A stretch of DNA of 64,000 nucleotides from Bifidobacterium sp. ESL0728 (GTDB taxonomy: Bacteria > Actinomycetota > Actinomycetes > Actinomycetales > Bifidobacteriaceae). The translations under genes were made by a program, and so were the position numbers. A model generated the notes under the pieces. That model had not been told where the DNA came from and did not search any database. It saw only the letters and a program-made list of their open reading frames with translations. Every line of letters starts with the position of its first letter. Position 1 is the first letter of the stretch. The stretch is from contig NZ_CP113925.1 of NCBI RefSeq assembly GCF_029392015.1, positions 1,240,001 to 1,304,000 on the forward strand, read 5' to 3'. Positions 56,921 through 64,000 of this stretch are shown here, one piece after another.

Positions 56921-57007
56921 AATCCGGTACGGTAGGTATGTAGATATCAGAGAGTTTGGCATCTTCAGCAAGTCTGCAATTGACGTTTCGTCCGATGGGA
57001 GTTATCT

Positions 57008-57550
57008 GTGACTAACAGCAATACAATTTTTATTTTTGTCCTTCTGATTGCCATGGTCGCCTTGATGTGGTGGCAGTCGCGCAAATCGAAGCAACAGCAG
57101 CAGAAGGTTCAGGATTTCCGAACCTCGCTGCAGCCCGGAGAGTTGGTACAGACCATCGGTGGCATTATCGGTGAGGTTGTTTCCGTCGATACCAAGTTCG
57201 AAGAGATTGTCATCGATTCCGAAGGCTCGAAGCTTCGTTTCACGTTCCGTGCCATCAGCAAGAAATACGAGCGTCCGGCTTTCATCGATGACGATGAAGT
57301 GGACGAGGATGGAAATCCAATCGTGAACGAAGACGAGGATTCAACAAGCGAAGCTGAAAATGCCGATGATGCGGCAGCTCAGGCATCACAATCCGATGAT
57401 CAGGCTCAGAAGCCTTTCGACAGTGACAGCGGCGCCGAAGACGCCGGAAGCGACGATAATGAACAAAAACCAGCTGAGGATGAGAAAAACGCCGAAGACA
57501 CTTCTGAGGATGGTGCCGAGGCAAAAGAGGACAACGGAAAAGACAGGTAA
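57008..57550 (+). CDS. yajC: YajC, Sec translocon accessory protein
   Basis: 180 residues from GTG 57008. One TM (residues 4-20) is followed by RKSKQQQQKVQDFRTSLQPGELVQTIGGIIGEV, the conserved YajC core. From about residue 95 to the end the protein is almost wholly acidic (Asp/Glu, with Ala/Ser/Gln), a tail roughly as long as the core. secDF do not follow here; the next gene is apt. Confidence 0.9.
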   Translation: MTNSNTIFIFVLLIAMVALMWWQSRKSKQQQQKVQDFRTSLQPGELVQTIGGIIGEVVSVDTKFEEIVIDSEGSKLRFTFRAISKKYERPAFIDDDEVDEDGNPIVNEDEDSTSEAENADDAAAQASQSDDQAQKPFDSDSGAEDAGSDDNEQKPAEDEKNAEDTSEDGAEAKEDNGKDR

Positions 57551-57637
57551 TTCCTCATTCATAGTTTGTGGGGTTTATGCATCAAACATGAATCCAAGAT
57601 TTAGTAATCAATGGCAGATAGGCAGTAAGGCTTGCTC

Positions 57638-58219
57638 ATGACACAATCGGATATCACCATCACAGAGCTCGGCAAAGTCGGTGCAGAGGATGCACAATAC
57701 GTGACTTCGCTCATTCGCACCATTCCAGGTTTCCCCAAAGCCGGTGTGCTGTTCCGTGATTTCATTCCAGTGCTTGCGGATGCGCGTGGATTCTCCATCA
57801 TGATGAAGGCACTTGAATTGGCTTTGCCGGTTCCCGCCGATTCCTTTGATTATGTCGCAGGTCTGGAAGCTAGAGGCTTCCTTATCGGTCCGCCGTTGGC
57901 AGCACAACTGGGCAAAGGCTTCCTGTCGGTGCGTAAAGCCGGCAAACTGCCGCCGGAAACCATCGGTGAAAGCTATTCGCTCGAGTATGGCGAAGCAAGG
58001 GTCGAGATTGAAAAAGACGCAATCAAGCCGGGTGATCGCGTGCTGATTGTCGACGATCTGATGGCTACAGGTGGTACGGCAAAGGCCGCTGCGGACCTCA
58101 TCAACAAGGCCGGTGGCAAGGTCGTCGGTTTCAGCTTTGTGATGGAGCTCATCGGATTGACCGGACGAAGCGATTTGGGCGATATTCCTATCAGCTCTCT
58201 GGTCACCATGCCCGCCTGA
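57638..58219 (+). CDS. apt: Adenine phosphoribosyltransferase
   Basis: Salvages adenine to AMP with PRPP. 193 residues from ATG 57638, with TAAGG upstream. IPGFPKAGVLFRDFIPVL and the PRPP loop VLIVDDLMATGGTAKA are clear; GLEARGFLIGPPLAA binds the base. Confidence 0.95.
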   Translation: MTQSDITITELGKVGAEDAQYVTSLIRTIPGFPKAGVLFRDFIPVLADARGFSIMMKALELALPVPADSFDYVAGLEARGFLIGPPLAAQLGKGFLSVRKAGKLPPETIGESYSLEYGEARVEIEKDAIKPGDRVLIVDDLMATGGTAKAAADLINKAGGKVVGFSFVMELIGLTGRSDLGDIPISSLVTMPA

Positions 58220-58282
58220 CAACGGCTTTAGGTCGCACATGGGCACAGGTTGAATGAGCATCTATCAGTAAGAGGGAATTTA

Positions 58283-59479
58283 ATGGATCTTTATGAATAT
58301 CAGGCACGACAGCTGCTTGCGGAGCAGGGCATAGACACGCCAAAAGGAATCTTCGCGCAGAATTCCCATGAGGTAGCCGAGGCAGCTGACGAAATCGGCT
58401 ACCCATGCGTTATCAAAGCACAGGTCCGCACCGGGCATCGTGGCCAGTCAGGCGGAGTGAAGCTTGCGAAAACGCAGGATGAGGCCATTCTTTCCTCGGA
58501 GCAGATCTTGCCGATGACGATTCGCGGTCATAAGGTCAACGGCGTTTTGGTAGCCGAAGCCAAGAACGTGCTCCATGAATACTATGTTTCGATTTCCCTT
58601 GATCGTTCCTCCCGTGATTTCGACGTATTGGCGACGGCCAACGGCGGCACTGAGGTCGAGGAAATCGCCAAGGAACATCCCGAATCGGTCAAGCGCCTGC
58701 ATATCAGTGCTTTGGAGAATTTCGATATGGATGCTGCCCGTAAAATGGCGGAATCCATCGGGTTTTACCATGCAGATGTCGATCAGGCCGCGGATGTGCT
58801 TTTGAAGATGTGGAAATGCTTCAAAGACAACGATGCCACATTGGTGGAAATCAATCCGCTGGCCAAAATCGGCGACCCCGATGATGAATCCTCAAAGAAG
58901 CTCTGTGCACTCGATGCCAAGATTTCCTTGGACGATAATGCCGCGTTCCGCCACGATGGGTGGAAGCGTTTTGCCGATACCACACATACCGATATGTTCG
59001 AGGAACGTGCCAAAGAGCACGGTCTGCATTACGTCCATCTGAAAGGCCAGGTCGGGGTCATCGGCAATGGTGCGGGACTTGTGATGAGTTCGTTGGATGC
59101 CGTTTCCGGTGCTGGCGAGGAACAGGGGACCGGTGCGAAGCCGGCCAATTTCCTCGATATAGGCGGAGGCGCGTCCGCAGAAGTCATGAGCAACAGCCTT
59201 TCCATCGTTCTTTCCGACCCACAGGTCGAGTCGGTTTTCGTCAACGTTTACGGTGGCATTACGGCATGCGATGAGGTGGCGCACGGAATCCTTGAAGCGC
59301 TTGAAAATCTGAATGTCTCGAGGCCGATTGTCGTTCGTTTCGATGGCAATGCGGCGCAAGAGGGTCTCAAGATACTTGCGGATGCGCATAATCCCAATAT
59401 TCACGTCAGTGGCACCATGGAAGAGGCGGCACAAGAGGCCGCAAGGCTCGCCAAGCCCGCTAAGGAGGTCACGAAATGA
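58283..59479 (+). CDS. sucC: Succinyl-CoA ligase (ADP-forming) beta subunit
   Basis: Forms succinyl-CoA or makes ATP from it together with SucD. 398 residues from ATG 58283 behind [25 protein letters not shown] and [20 protein letters not shown] are the ATP-grasp start; ENGAG-type [13 protein letters not shown] and [10 protein letters not shown] lie in the CoA-ligase part. Bifidobacteria lack a full TCA cycle, so the pair probably supplies succinyl-CoA. Overlaps sucD by 4 bp. Confidence 0.95.
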   Translation: MDLYEYQARQLLAEQGIDTPKGIFAQNSHEVAEAADEIGYPCVIKAQVRTGHRGQSGGVKLAKTQDEAILSSEQILPMTIRGHKVNGVLVAEAKNVLHEYYVSISLDRSSRDFDVLATANGGTEVEEIAKEHPESVKRLHISALENFDMDAARKMAESIGFYHADVDQAADVLLKMWKCFKDNDATLVEINPLAKIGDPDDESSKKLCALDAKISLDDNAAFRHDGWKRFADTTHTDMFEERAKEHGLHYVHLKGQVGVIGNGAGLVMSSLDAVSGAGEEQGTGAKPANFLDIGGGASAEVMSNSLSIVLSDPQVESVFVNVYGGITACDEVAHGILEALENLNVSRPIVVRFDGNAAQEGLKILADAHNPNIHVSGTMEEAAQEAARLAKPAKEVTK

Positions 59480-60411
59480 CACTGTTCATCGAAAACAATG
59501 CCCCGGTCATCGTCCAGGGTATGACCGGACATCAGGGGATGACCCATACCGCCCGTATGCTCAACGCAGGCACTAATATTGTCGGAGGTGTCAATCCTCG
59601 CAAAGCCGGAAAGAGCGTGACCTTCCATATCGATGGGTCTGATAAGGATGTTGACATCCCTGTCTATGCAACTTGTGGCGAAGCCAAAACAGCCACGGGA
59701 GCCAAGGCAAGTGTGATTTTTGTTCCTCCTCGTTTTGCGAAGGATGCGATGCTGGAAGCCATCGAAGCTGGCATCGGCTTGATCGTCGTCATCACCGAAG
59801 GCATTCCCGTGGCCGACACCGCCTATTGCGTAGAACTTGCGTTGCGCAAGGGCATCAGAATCATCGGGCCTAATTGCCCTGGCCTTCTGAAACTTCCTGA
59901 AACCGACGATTCCAAGGATAAAGGTATCAACCTCGGCATCATTCCTGACGGCATTGTTTCCTCCGGTCCATTGGGTCTGGTTTCCAAATCCGGTACGCTG
60001 ACCTATCAGCTAATGGGTGAGCTTTCGGAAATCGGCTTCACCGCTTGCGTTGGTGTCGGCGGAGATCCGATAGTAGGTACGACACTTGTTGAGGCACTGC
60101 AACAATTCGAGGCTGACGAGGCCACCAAAGCCGTCATCATGATCGGTGAAATCGGTGGCAACGCCGAACAGGATGCAGCTGCTTGGGCCAAGGAACACAT
60201 GACCAAGCCGGTTGTGGCTTACATCGCCGGGTTCACGGCTCCCGAAGGCAAGCAGATGGGCCATGCCGGTGCCATCGTCTCGGGAGGCAAAGGAACTGCC
60301 AAGGACAAGAAGGAAGCGCTCGAAGCCGCAGGTATCCCTGTAGGGAAGACCCCAGGGCAGGCGGCCCAGCTGATACGCAAGATGGTGAACGGCGGTACTC
60401 CCAAGGCATGA
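59476..60411 (+). CDS. sucD: Succinyl-CoA ligase alpha subunit
   Basis: CoA-binding, phospho-His chain. 311 residues. [17 protein letters not shown] is the CoA-binding start, [12 protein letters not shown] follows, and [17 protein letters not shown] carries the phosphorylated His. The stop overlaps the next gene's ATG by 4 bp. Confidence 0.95.
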   Translation: MTLFIENNAPVIVQGMTGHQGMTHTARMLNAGTNIVGGVNPRKAGKSVTFHIDGSDKDVDIPVYATCGEAKTATGAKASVIFVPPRFAKDAMLEAIEAGIGLIVVITEGIPVADTAYCVELALRKGIRIIGPNCPGLLKLPETDDSKDKGINLGIIPDGIVSSGPLGLVSKSGTLTYQLMGELSEIGFTACVGVGGDPIVGTTLVEALQQFEADEATKAVIMIGEIGGNAEQDAAAWAKEHMTKPVVAYIAGFTAPEGKQMGHAGAIVSGGKGTAKDKKEALEAAGIPVGKTPGQAAQLIRKMVNGGTPKA

Positions 60412-61775
60412 GCAAAAACCAGCGGCCATGGATAAAAGGTGTTCTGATAGCCCTCGGTGCATCCGTGATTTTCACGGTATGCCTAGGGCTTTTTATGGCC
60501 TTGACATTGCTGATTGTCTCCATGGAGGAAGGCGGCGGCACCCTTTCCGGCCAATCGGTCCCATTGACATTGGCGATAGTGCTCTTAAGCCAAGGCGCAA
60601 GTTTCCGTGCCGGAGCCATCACACTGAGCATCGTGCCGCTGCTTCTGATGTTTCTGCTCATCTGGCTGATAGCATGGCTGACCAAAGTGCTTTCAGGGAG
60701 TCCCAAAGCTTACGTAACCGGACTTTTGCTTTGGATCGCCATCATGTGGGTGTTCACACAGAACATCTCAGTGATTCTGCAGGATCCTGTCTGGCTGGTC
60801 ATTGTGAAGACGGCCATAGTCTTTACTATTGGGTTTTTGTGTGGGGCTCTGCCGCAGTCGCCATTGATGAAACGCTGCGTGAAGTTCATCCGTGGTAATA
60901 TTTCGGACCGTCTGGCCGTGTCCCTGAAACTTGGATTCGCCAATACACTTCTATTGTTGCTGGGCTATCTGGTCATCGGCCTCATCACCGTGCTCGTCTG
61001 GGTCATCACCAACCAAAGTGCGATGGTGCGTGTCTTCCACATGACCAATATGCAGACCGGTTCACGGATCATGACCACAATCTGCACCCTGGCATGGCTG
61101 CCGAACCTTTGCTTATGGGCGATTTCATGGCTCTTCGGTTCAGGGTTCAAGATCGGTGACTTGGCCTCGTTCACCTTGTGGAATGACCACGCCGCCGGAC
61201 TTCCTGCAGTGCCGGTTTTCGCGATTTTCCCGCAGGCGGTTTCCAGCGACCTTCTGCGAATCTGCTTCATATCGATTCCTCTTCTCTGTGGTTTGCTCAT
61301 CGGAATCATCGAATTGTTCCTGCCACGCTGCTTCGCAATCGGTGCAGGCAAACCTGACGAGCCGGTGAAAATCGGCAAGATCATCGGTCAGTTTTTGTAT
61401 CCGATCCTCTCCTTCTTCTTGACCAGCGCCTTGATGGCTTTGCTCATGAATATTCTTTTCGGTCTTTCTTCGGGGGCTTTGGGACAGTACCGTCTCGCCG
61501 ACGTAGGCGTGGATTCCGTCGCCTCCTCACGAGTGGTATGTATGCCCAGCGCCCTCGGTTTTTCTTTGGCGTGGCTTCTCTCTGTAGTGGTCGTTGCGAT
61601 GGTCTTCGCTATGCGATTGTTCTTCGGATATCTCAGAGCCCAAGGAAAGACAAACGGAAACGATGCCGTCGATGACGAGGCTGAGACCGGCGATTCCGTT
61701 TCCGAAAGCTCAATTTCTTCCGTCCCATCACCAGAATCCGGCTCAACGCCGGAAGATGAGACGGAAATCCCATAA
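60408..61775 (+). CDS. DUF6350-type multi-spanning membrane protein
   Basis: 455 residues with about ten TM segments and an acidic, Ser-rich C-terminal tail of about 45 residues. I chose ATG 60408 (overlapping sucD by ATGA) over an in-frame reading from 60183 that lies inside sucD. The position between sucCD and purH is the one held by DUF6350 proteins across actinobacteria. No function is known. Confidence 0.8.
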   Translation: MSKNQRPWIKGVLIALGASVIFTVCLGLFMALTLLIVSMEEGGGTLSGQSVPLTLAIVLLSQGASFRAGAITLSIVPLLLMFLLIWLIAWLTKVLSGSPKAYVTGLLLWIAIMWVFTQNISVILQDPVWLVIVKTAIVFTIGFLCGALPQSPLMKRCVKFIRGNISDRLAVSLKLGFANTLLLLLGYLVIGLITVLVWVITNQSAMVRVFHMTNMQTGSRIMTTICTLAWLPNLCLWAISWLFGSGFKIGDLASFTLWNDHAAGLPAVPVFAIFPQAVSSDLLRICFISIPLLCGLLIGIIELFLPRCFAIGAGKPDEPVKIGKIIGQFLYPILSFFLTSALMALLMNILFGLSSGALGQYRLADVGVDSVASSRVVCMPSALGFSLAWLLSVVVVAMVFAMRLFFGYLRAQGKTNGNDAVDDEAETGDSVSESSISSVPSPESGSTPEDETEIP

Positions 61776-61801
61776 AACCGCCGCAACAAAGGGAGAAACA
61801 G

Positions 61802-63472
61802 ATGACAGATACCAATCGCAAGATTCGGCGCGTCTTGGTGTCGGTTTACGACAAAACCGGCATTGAGGGCCTTGCCAGTGCCTTTATAAAGGCTGGAACC
61901 GAAGTCGTTTCCACGGGTTCGACGGCAAAACGACTTTGCCAACTTGGTGTCGATGTCACCGAGGTGCAACAAGTCACCGGTTTCCCCGAAAGTCTCGGAG
62001 GGCGTGTCAAAACACTTGATCCACACATTCATGCGGGCATTCTGGCCGATATGACCAATCTCAAACAGGCTGAAGAGCTCAAATCGCTTGGTATCAAGCC
62101 CTTTGATATGGTCATCGTCAACCTCTATCCTTTCGCCGATACGGTACGGTCGGGAGCTAACGTTGCTGACATCATCGAAAAGATTGATATCGGCGGACCG
62201 TCTATGATTCGTGGAGCGGCGAAGAACAGCTCCAGCGTGGCCGTCATCACCGACCCGGCCGATTATGCCCTCGCGGCACAGCATGTGGCTGATGGCAGCG
62301 GATTCTCAGCGGAAGAGCGTCGTTGGCTTGCTGCCAAGGCGTTTGCGACCACAGCGGCCTATGACGCAACCATTGCCGAGTGGACTGGCAGCCATTGGGC
62401 AAAACCTGCAAGTATTGATGAGGCTGTCGTTTCCGATCCACAGGACGAAGCCAAAGTACAGGAAAAGGTCAAGGAAACTCAAGAAAGTGATGGAACCGGG
62501 CTGTTCCCAGCTCATATGACTCGCACTTGGGATTATGCGCACACCCTTCGTTACGGTGAAAACCCGCACCAGCAGTCCAGTCTTTACGTCGACGCACTCG
62601 ACCAGACCGGTTTCGCCCACGCCGAGCAGCTGGGTGGCAAGCCGATGAGCTACAACAACTACGTCGACGCTGATGCCGCATGGCGAGCTGTTTGGGATTT
62701 CGCACCCCAGATTGCAGTTGCCGTCTGCAAGCACAACAATCCTTGTGGGCTTGCCATCGGCAAGACGGTTGCTGAAGCCCATCTTAAAGCTCATGCCTGT
62801 GATCCTATGAGTGCTTATGGCGGAGTCATTGCGGCTAATTCAACCGTCACTCTTGAGATGGCGCAGAACGTCCGCCCGATTTTCACCGAGGTTATCGTTG
62901 CTCCTGATTATGAGCCGGAAGCGCTGGAACTGCTCAAAGCTCACAAGAAGAACCTGCGCATCTTGAAGGTGGCGCAACGGCCGCACACGGATATGCAGTT
63001 CCGTCAGATCGACGGCGGAATTCTGGTGCAGTCCATCGACAGGATCGATGCTCCCGGAGACAATCCCGATCAGTGGAAACTTGTTTCAGGTGAAGCCGCC
63101 GATGAGAATACGCTCAAGGATCTGGAATTTGCGTGGCGTGCGATTCGCTGTGTGAAGTCCAACGCCGTCCTTCTGGCGCATGACCAAGCGACGGTAGGTA
63201 TCGGTATGGGACAGGTTAACCGTGTGGATTCCTGTCATTTGGCCGTCGAACGCGCAAACACGCTTGCCGATGGCGCGAACCGCGCGCAAGGCTCGGTGGC
63301 CGCTTCTGACGCGTTCTTCCCCTTCGCCGACGGTGCCGAGACTTTGATCGATGCCGGAATAAAAGCTATTGTGCAACCTGGCGGGTCGATCCGCGATAAG
63401 GAAGTCATCGAGGCGGCGCAAAAGCGCGGCATTACGATGTATCTGACTGAAACGCGCCACTTCTTCCACTGA
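61802..63472 (+). CDS. purH: Bifunctional AICAR formyltransferase / IMP cyclohydrolase
   Basis: Last two steps of IMP synthesis. 556 residues: the N-terminal MGS-like cyclohydrolase domain ([50 protein letters not shown]) and the C-terminal transformylase ([24 protein letters not shown] with the catalytic Lys-His). Ribosome site AAAGGGAG. Confidence 0.96.
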   Translation: MTDTNRKIRRVLVSVYDKTGIEGLASAFIKAGTEVVSTGSTAKRLCQLGVDVTEVQQVTGFPESLGGRVKTLDPHIHAGILADMTNLKQAEELKSLGIKPFDMVIVNLYPFADTVRSGANVADIIEKIDIGGPSMIRGAAKNSSSVAVITDPADYALAAQHVADGSGFSAEERRWLAAKAFATTAAYDATIAEWTGSHWAKPASIDEAVVSDPQDEAKVQEKVKETQESDGTGLFPAHMTRTWDYAHTLRYGENPHQQSSLYVDALDQTGFAHAEQLGGKPMSYNNYVDADAAWRAVWDFAPQIAVAVCKHNNPCGLAIGKTVAEAHLKAHACDPMSAYGGVIAANSTVTLEMAQNVRPIFTEVIVAPDYEPEALELLKAHKKNLRILKVAQRPHTDMQFRQIDGGILVQSIDRIDAPGDNPDQWKLVSGEAADENTLKDLEFAWRAIRCVKSNAVLLAHDQATVGIGMGQVNRVDSCHLAVERANTLADGANRAQGSVAASDAFFPFADGAETLIDAGIKAIVQPGGSIRDKEVIEAAQKRGITMYLTETRHFFH

Positions 63473-63517
63473 GTTGAAAAGCGGTTGTGTATAGGGTTTA
63501 CGACAACTCGATAAACT

Positions 63518-63568
63518 AAAATACCGATACGAAGCTAAACTAGCTCAAGTACCGGTATTTTTTTATTG
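63518..63568 (+). terminator. purH terminator
   Basis: AAAATACCG (63518-63526) pairs with CGGTATTTT (63553-63561) and runs into a T-run. The loop is long (26 nt) and contains smaller pairing. It sits directly before the next gene's ribosome site, so it could also act as an attenuator. Confidence 0.65.
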
Positions 63569-63582
63569 CAAAAGGAATGGCC

Positions 63583-63870
63583 ATGTCCCACAAGCATCCA
63601 TATGTCTCCGAGAAAAACGAAGGCAAACCTATTTTCGAATGGGGAGTGCTTGTTCTGGTCATCGTTTCGGTCGTCTTGGCGGGCATCGGATATACGATGG
63701 CCGCCACAGCAATATTCGCTGCGACGGCCATCATTACGGGACTTATCAGATTGATCTTGAAAGACCGGAGCCCTTGGAAAATCCGTTCAGTCGGTTTTGA
63801 TGCCTTTATCGGTATCGCCTTGGGAATCGGATTGCTGGTCGTTTACTTCAGCATTCAACTGCTGATGTAA
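63583..63870 (+). CDS. DUF3017 small membrane protein
   Basis: 95 residues, three TM segments (about 18-36, 38-58 and 73-93), with a conserved DRSPWKIRSVGFD loop before the last. ATG 63583 is preferred over 63577 because of spacing from AAAGGA. DUF3017 proteins follow purH in many actinobacteria; function unknown. Confidence 0.8.
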   Translation: MSHKHPYVSEKNEGKPIFEWGVLVLVIVSVVLAGIGYTMAATAIFAATAIITGLIRLILKDRSPWKIRSVGFDAFIGIALGIGLLVVYFSIQLLM

Positions 63871-63885
63871 ACGACGCCAGCCCAA

Positions 63886-64000
63886 TCAATCCTTATCGGT
63901 CTTGGTTTCGGTTTCCTCGATATCTGAACTTTCAACGATTTCATCATTGTTGCCTTCGTCCGCATCCGCGGAATCGGAGGTTTGGTCTGAATCGCTGAGA
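63886..64000 (-). CDS. C-terminal end of an acidic protein (partial)
   Basis: 38 codons end at a TGA (63888-63886). The visible tail is almost all Asp, Glu, Ser and Thr (ADADEGNNDEIVESSDIEE). The rest of the gene lies outside the window, so no identity is given. Confidence 0.6.
   Translation of the reverse strand, partial: LSDSDQTSDSADADEGNNDEIVESSDIEETETKTDKD

Noticed and set aside
60183..60407. Longer DUF6350 protein starting inside sucD
   Set aside because: The 75 extra residues are an alternative frame of sucD; ATG 60408 has the usual 4-bp coupled overlap.
1..64000. CRISPR arrays, rRNA genes, prophage or transposase genes
   Set aside because: No spaced direct-repeat array, no rRNA-like stretch and no transposase or integrase was found in the window.

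Overview
The window reads as about 61 kb of Bifidobacterium chromosome (Actinobacteria) joined at its left end to about 3 kb of different character. Evidence for a bifidobacterium: an actinobacterial gene order around uvrC-aroE-rapZ-whiA-pgk-tpiA-secG; a pgsA/patA/pimA-like lipid block followed by yebC-ruvCAB-yajC; sucCD-DUF6350-purH-DUF3017; hrcA next to dnaJ with a perfect CIRCE; actinobacterial-type LexA boxes; and adjacent transaldolase and transketolase genes as used in the fructose-6-phosphate (bifid) shunt. The species cannot be named from sequence alone.

Layout. 1-2992 (minus): partial menD and complete menF with a strong promoter, lower in GC, rich in CAA/TTG codons and Lactobacillales-like; either recently transferred DNA or an assembly join. 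3-10.3 kb: pyrimidine operon pyrB-pyrI-pyrC-pyrF-pyrK-pyrD-pyrE (carAB absent here). 10.4-12.3 kb: long-chain acyl-CoA ligase. 12.3-15.6 kb: a small accessory island with a Cro-type regulator plus two paralogous membrane proteins, divergent from an sdpR/sdpI-like pair, with clear palindromic operators. 15.6-21.3 kb (minus): LysR regulator, HAD phosphatase, NAD(P)H-hydrate repair enzyme, ABC-F protein. 21.6-27.5 kb: uvrA and a very long uvrC. 27.6-33.6 kb: aroE, rapZ, whiA, pgk, tpiA, secG. 33.7-35.5 kb: HAD hydrolase and alpha/beta hydrolase. 35.5-35.95 kb: gene-free, packed with folded repeats. 36-39.3 kb (minus): tal, tkt. 39.5-42 kb: hrcA, dnaJ. 42-45 kb: fructosamine kinase, uppP, PAC2 protein. 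45.3-48.2 kb: five tRNA genes with a CDF transporter and an amidotransferase. 48.3-48.5 kb: another folded repeat. 48.6-63.9 kb: thrS, inositol-phospholipid genes, yebC, ruvCAB, yajC, apt, sucCD, DUF6350, purH, DUF3017, and the acidic C-terminus of one more protein.

How it works together. Most of the window is housekeeping: pyrimidine and purine synthesis, nucleotide excision repair and Holliday-junction processing under LexA, lower glycolysis and the bifid shunt with LacI-type (AraQ-like) operator candidates at pgk and tkt, and heat-shock control through HrcA/CIRCE.

The most unusual thing is a family of about 165-nt folded intergenic repeats (35547-35715, 35844-35934, 48283-48451). The copies share a core and have base-paired arms that change in a compensating way. 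I do not recognise the family; it could be a structured RNA or a non-autonomous mobile element. Secondary points are the sdpR-type twin operators, the duplicated membrane-protein island, the two large insertions in UvrC, a near-perfect 26-bp-arm hairpin inside the lipid operon, and the men/pyr junction.
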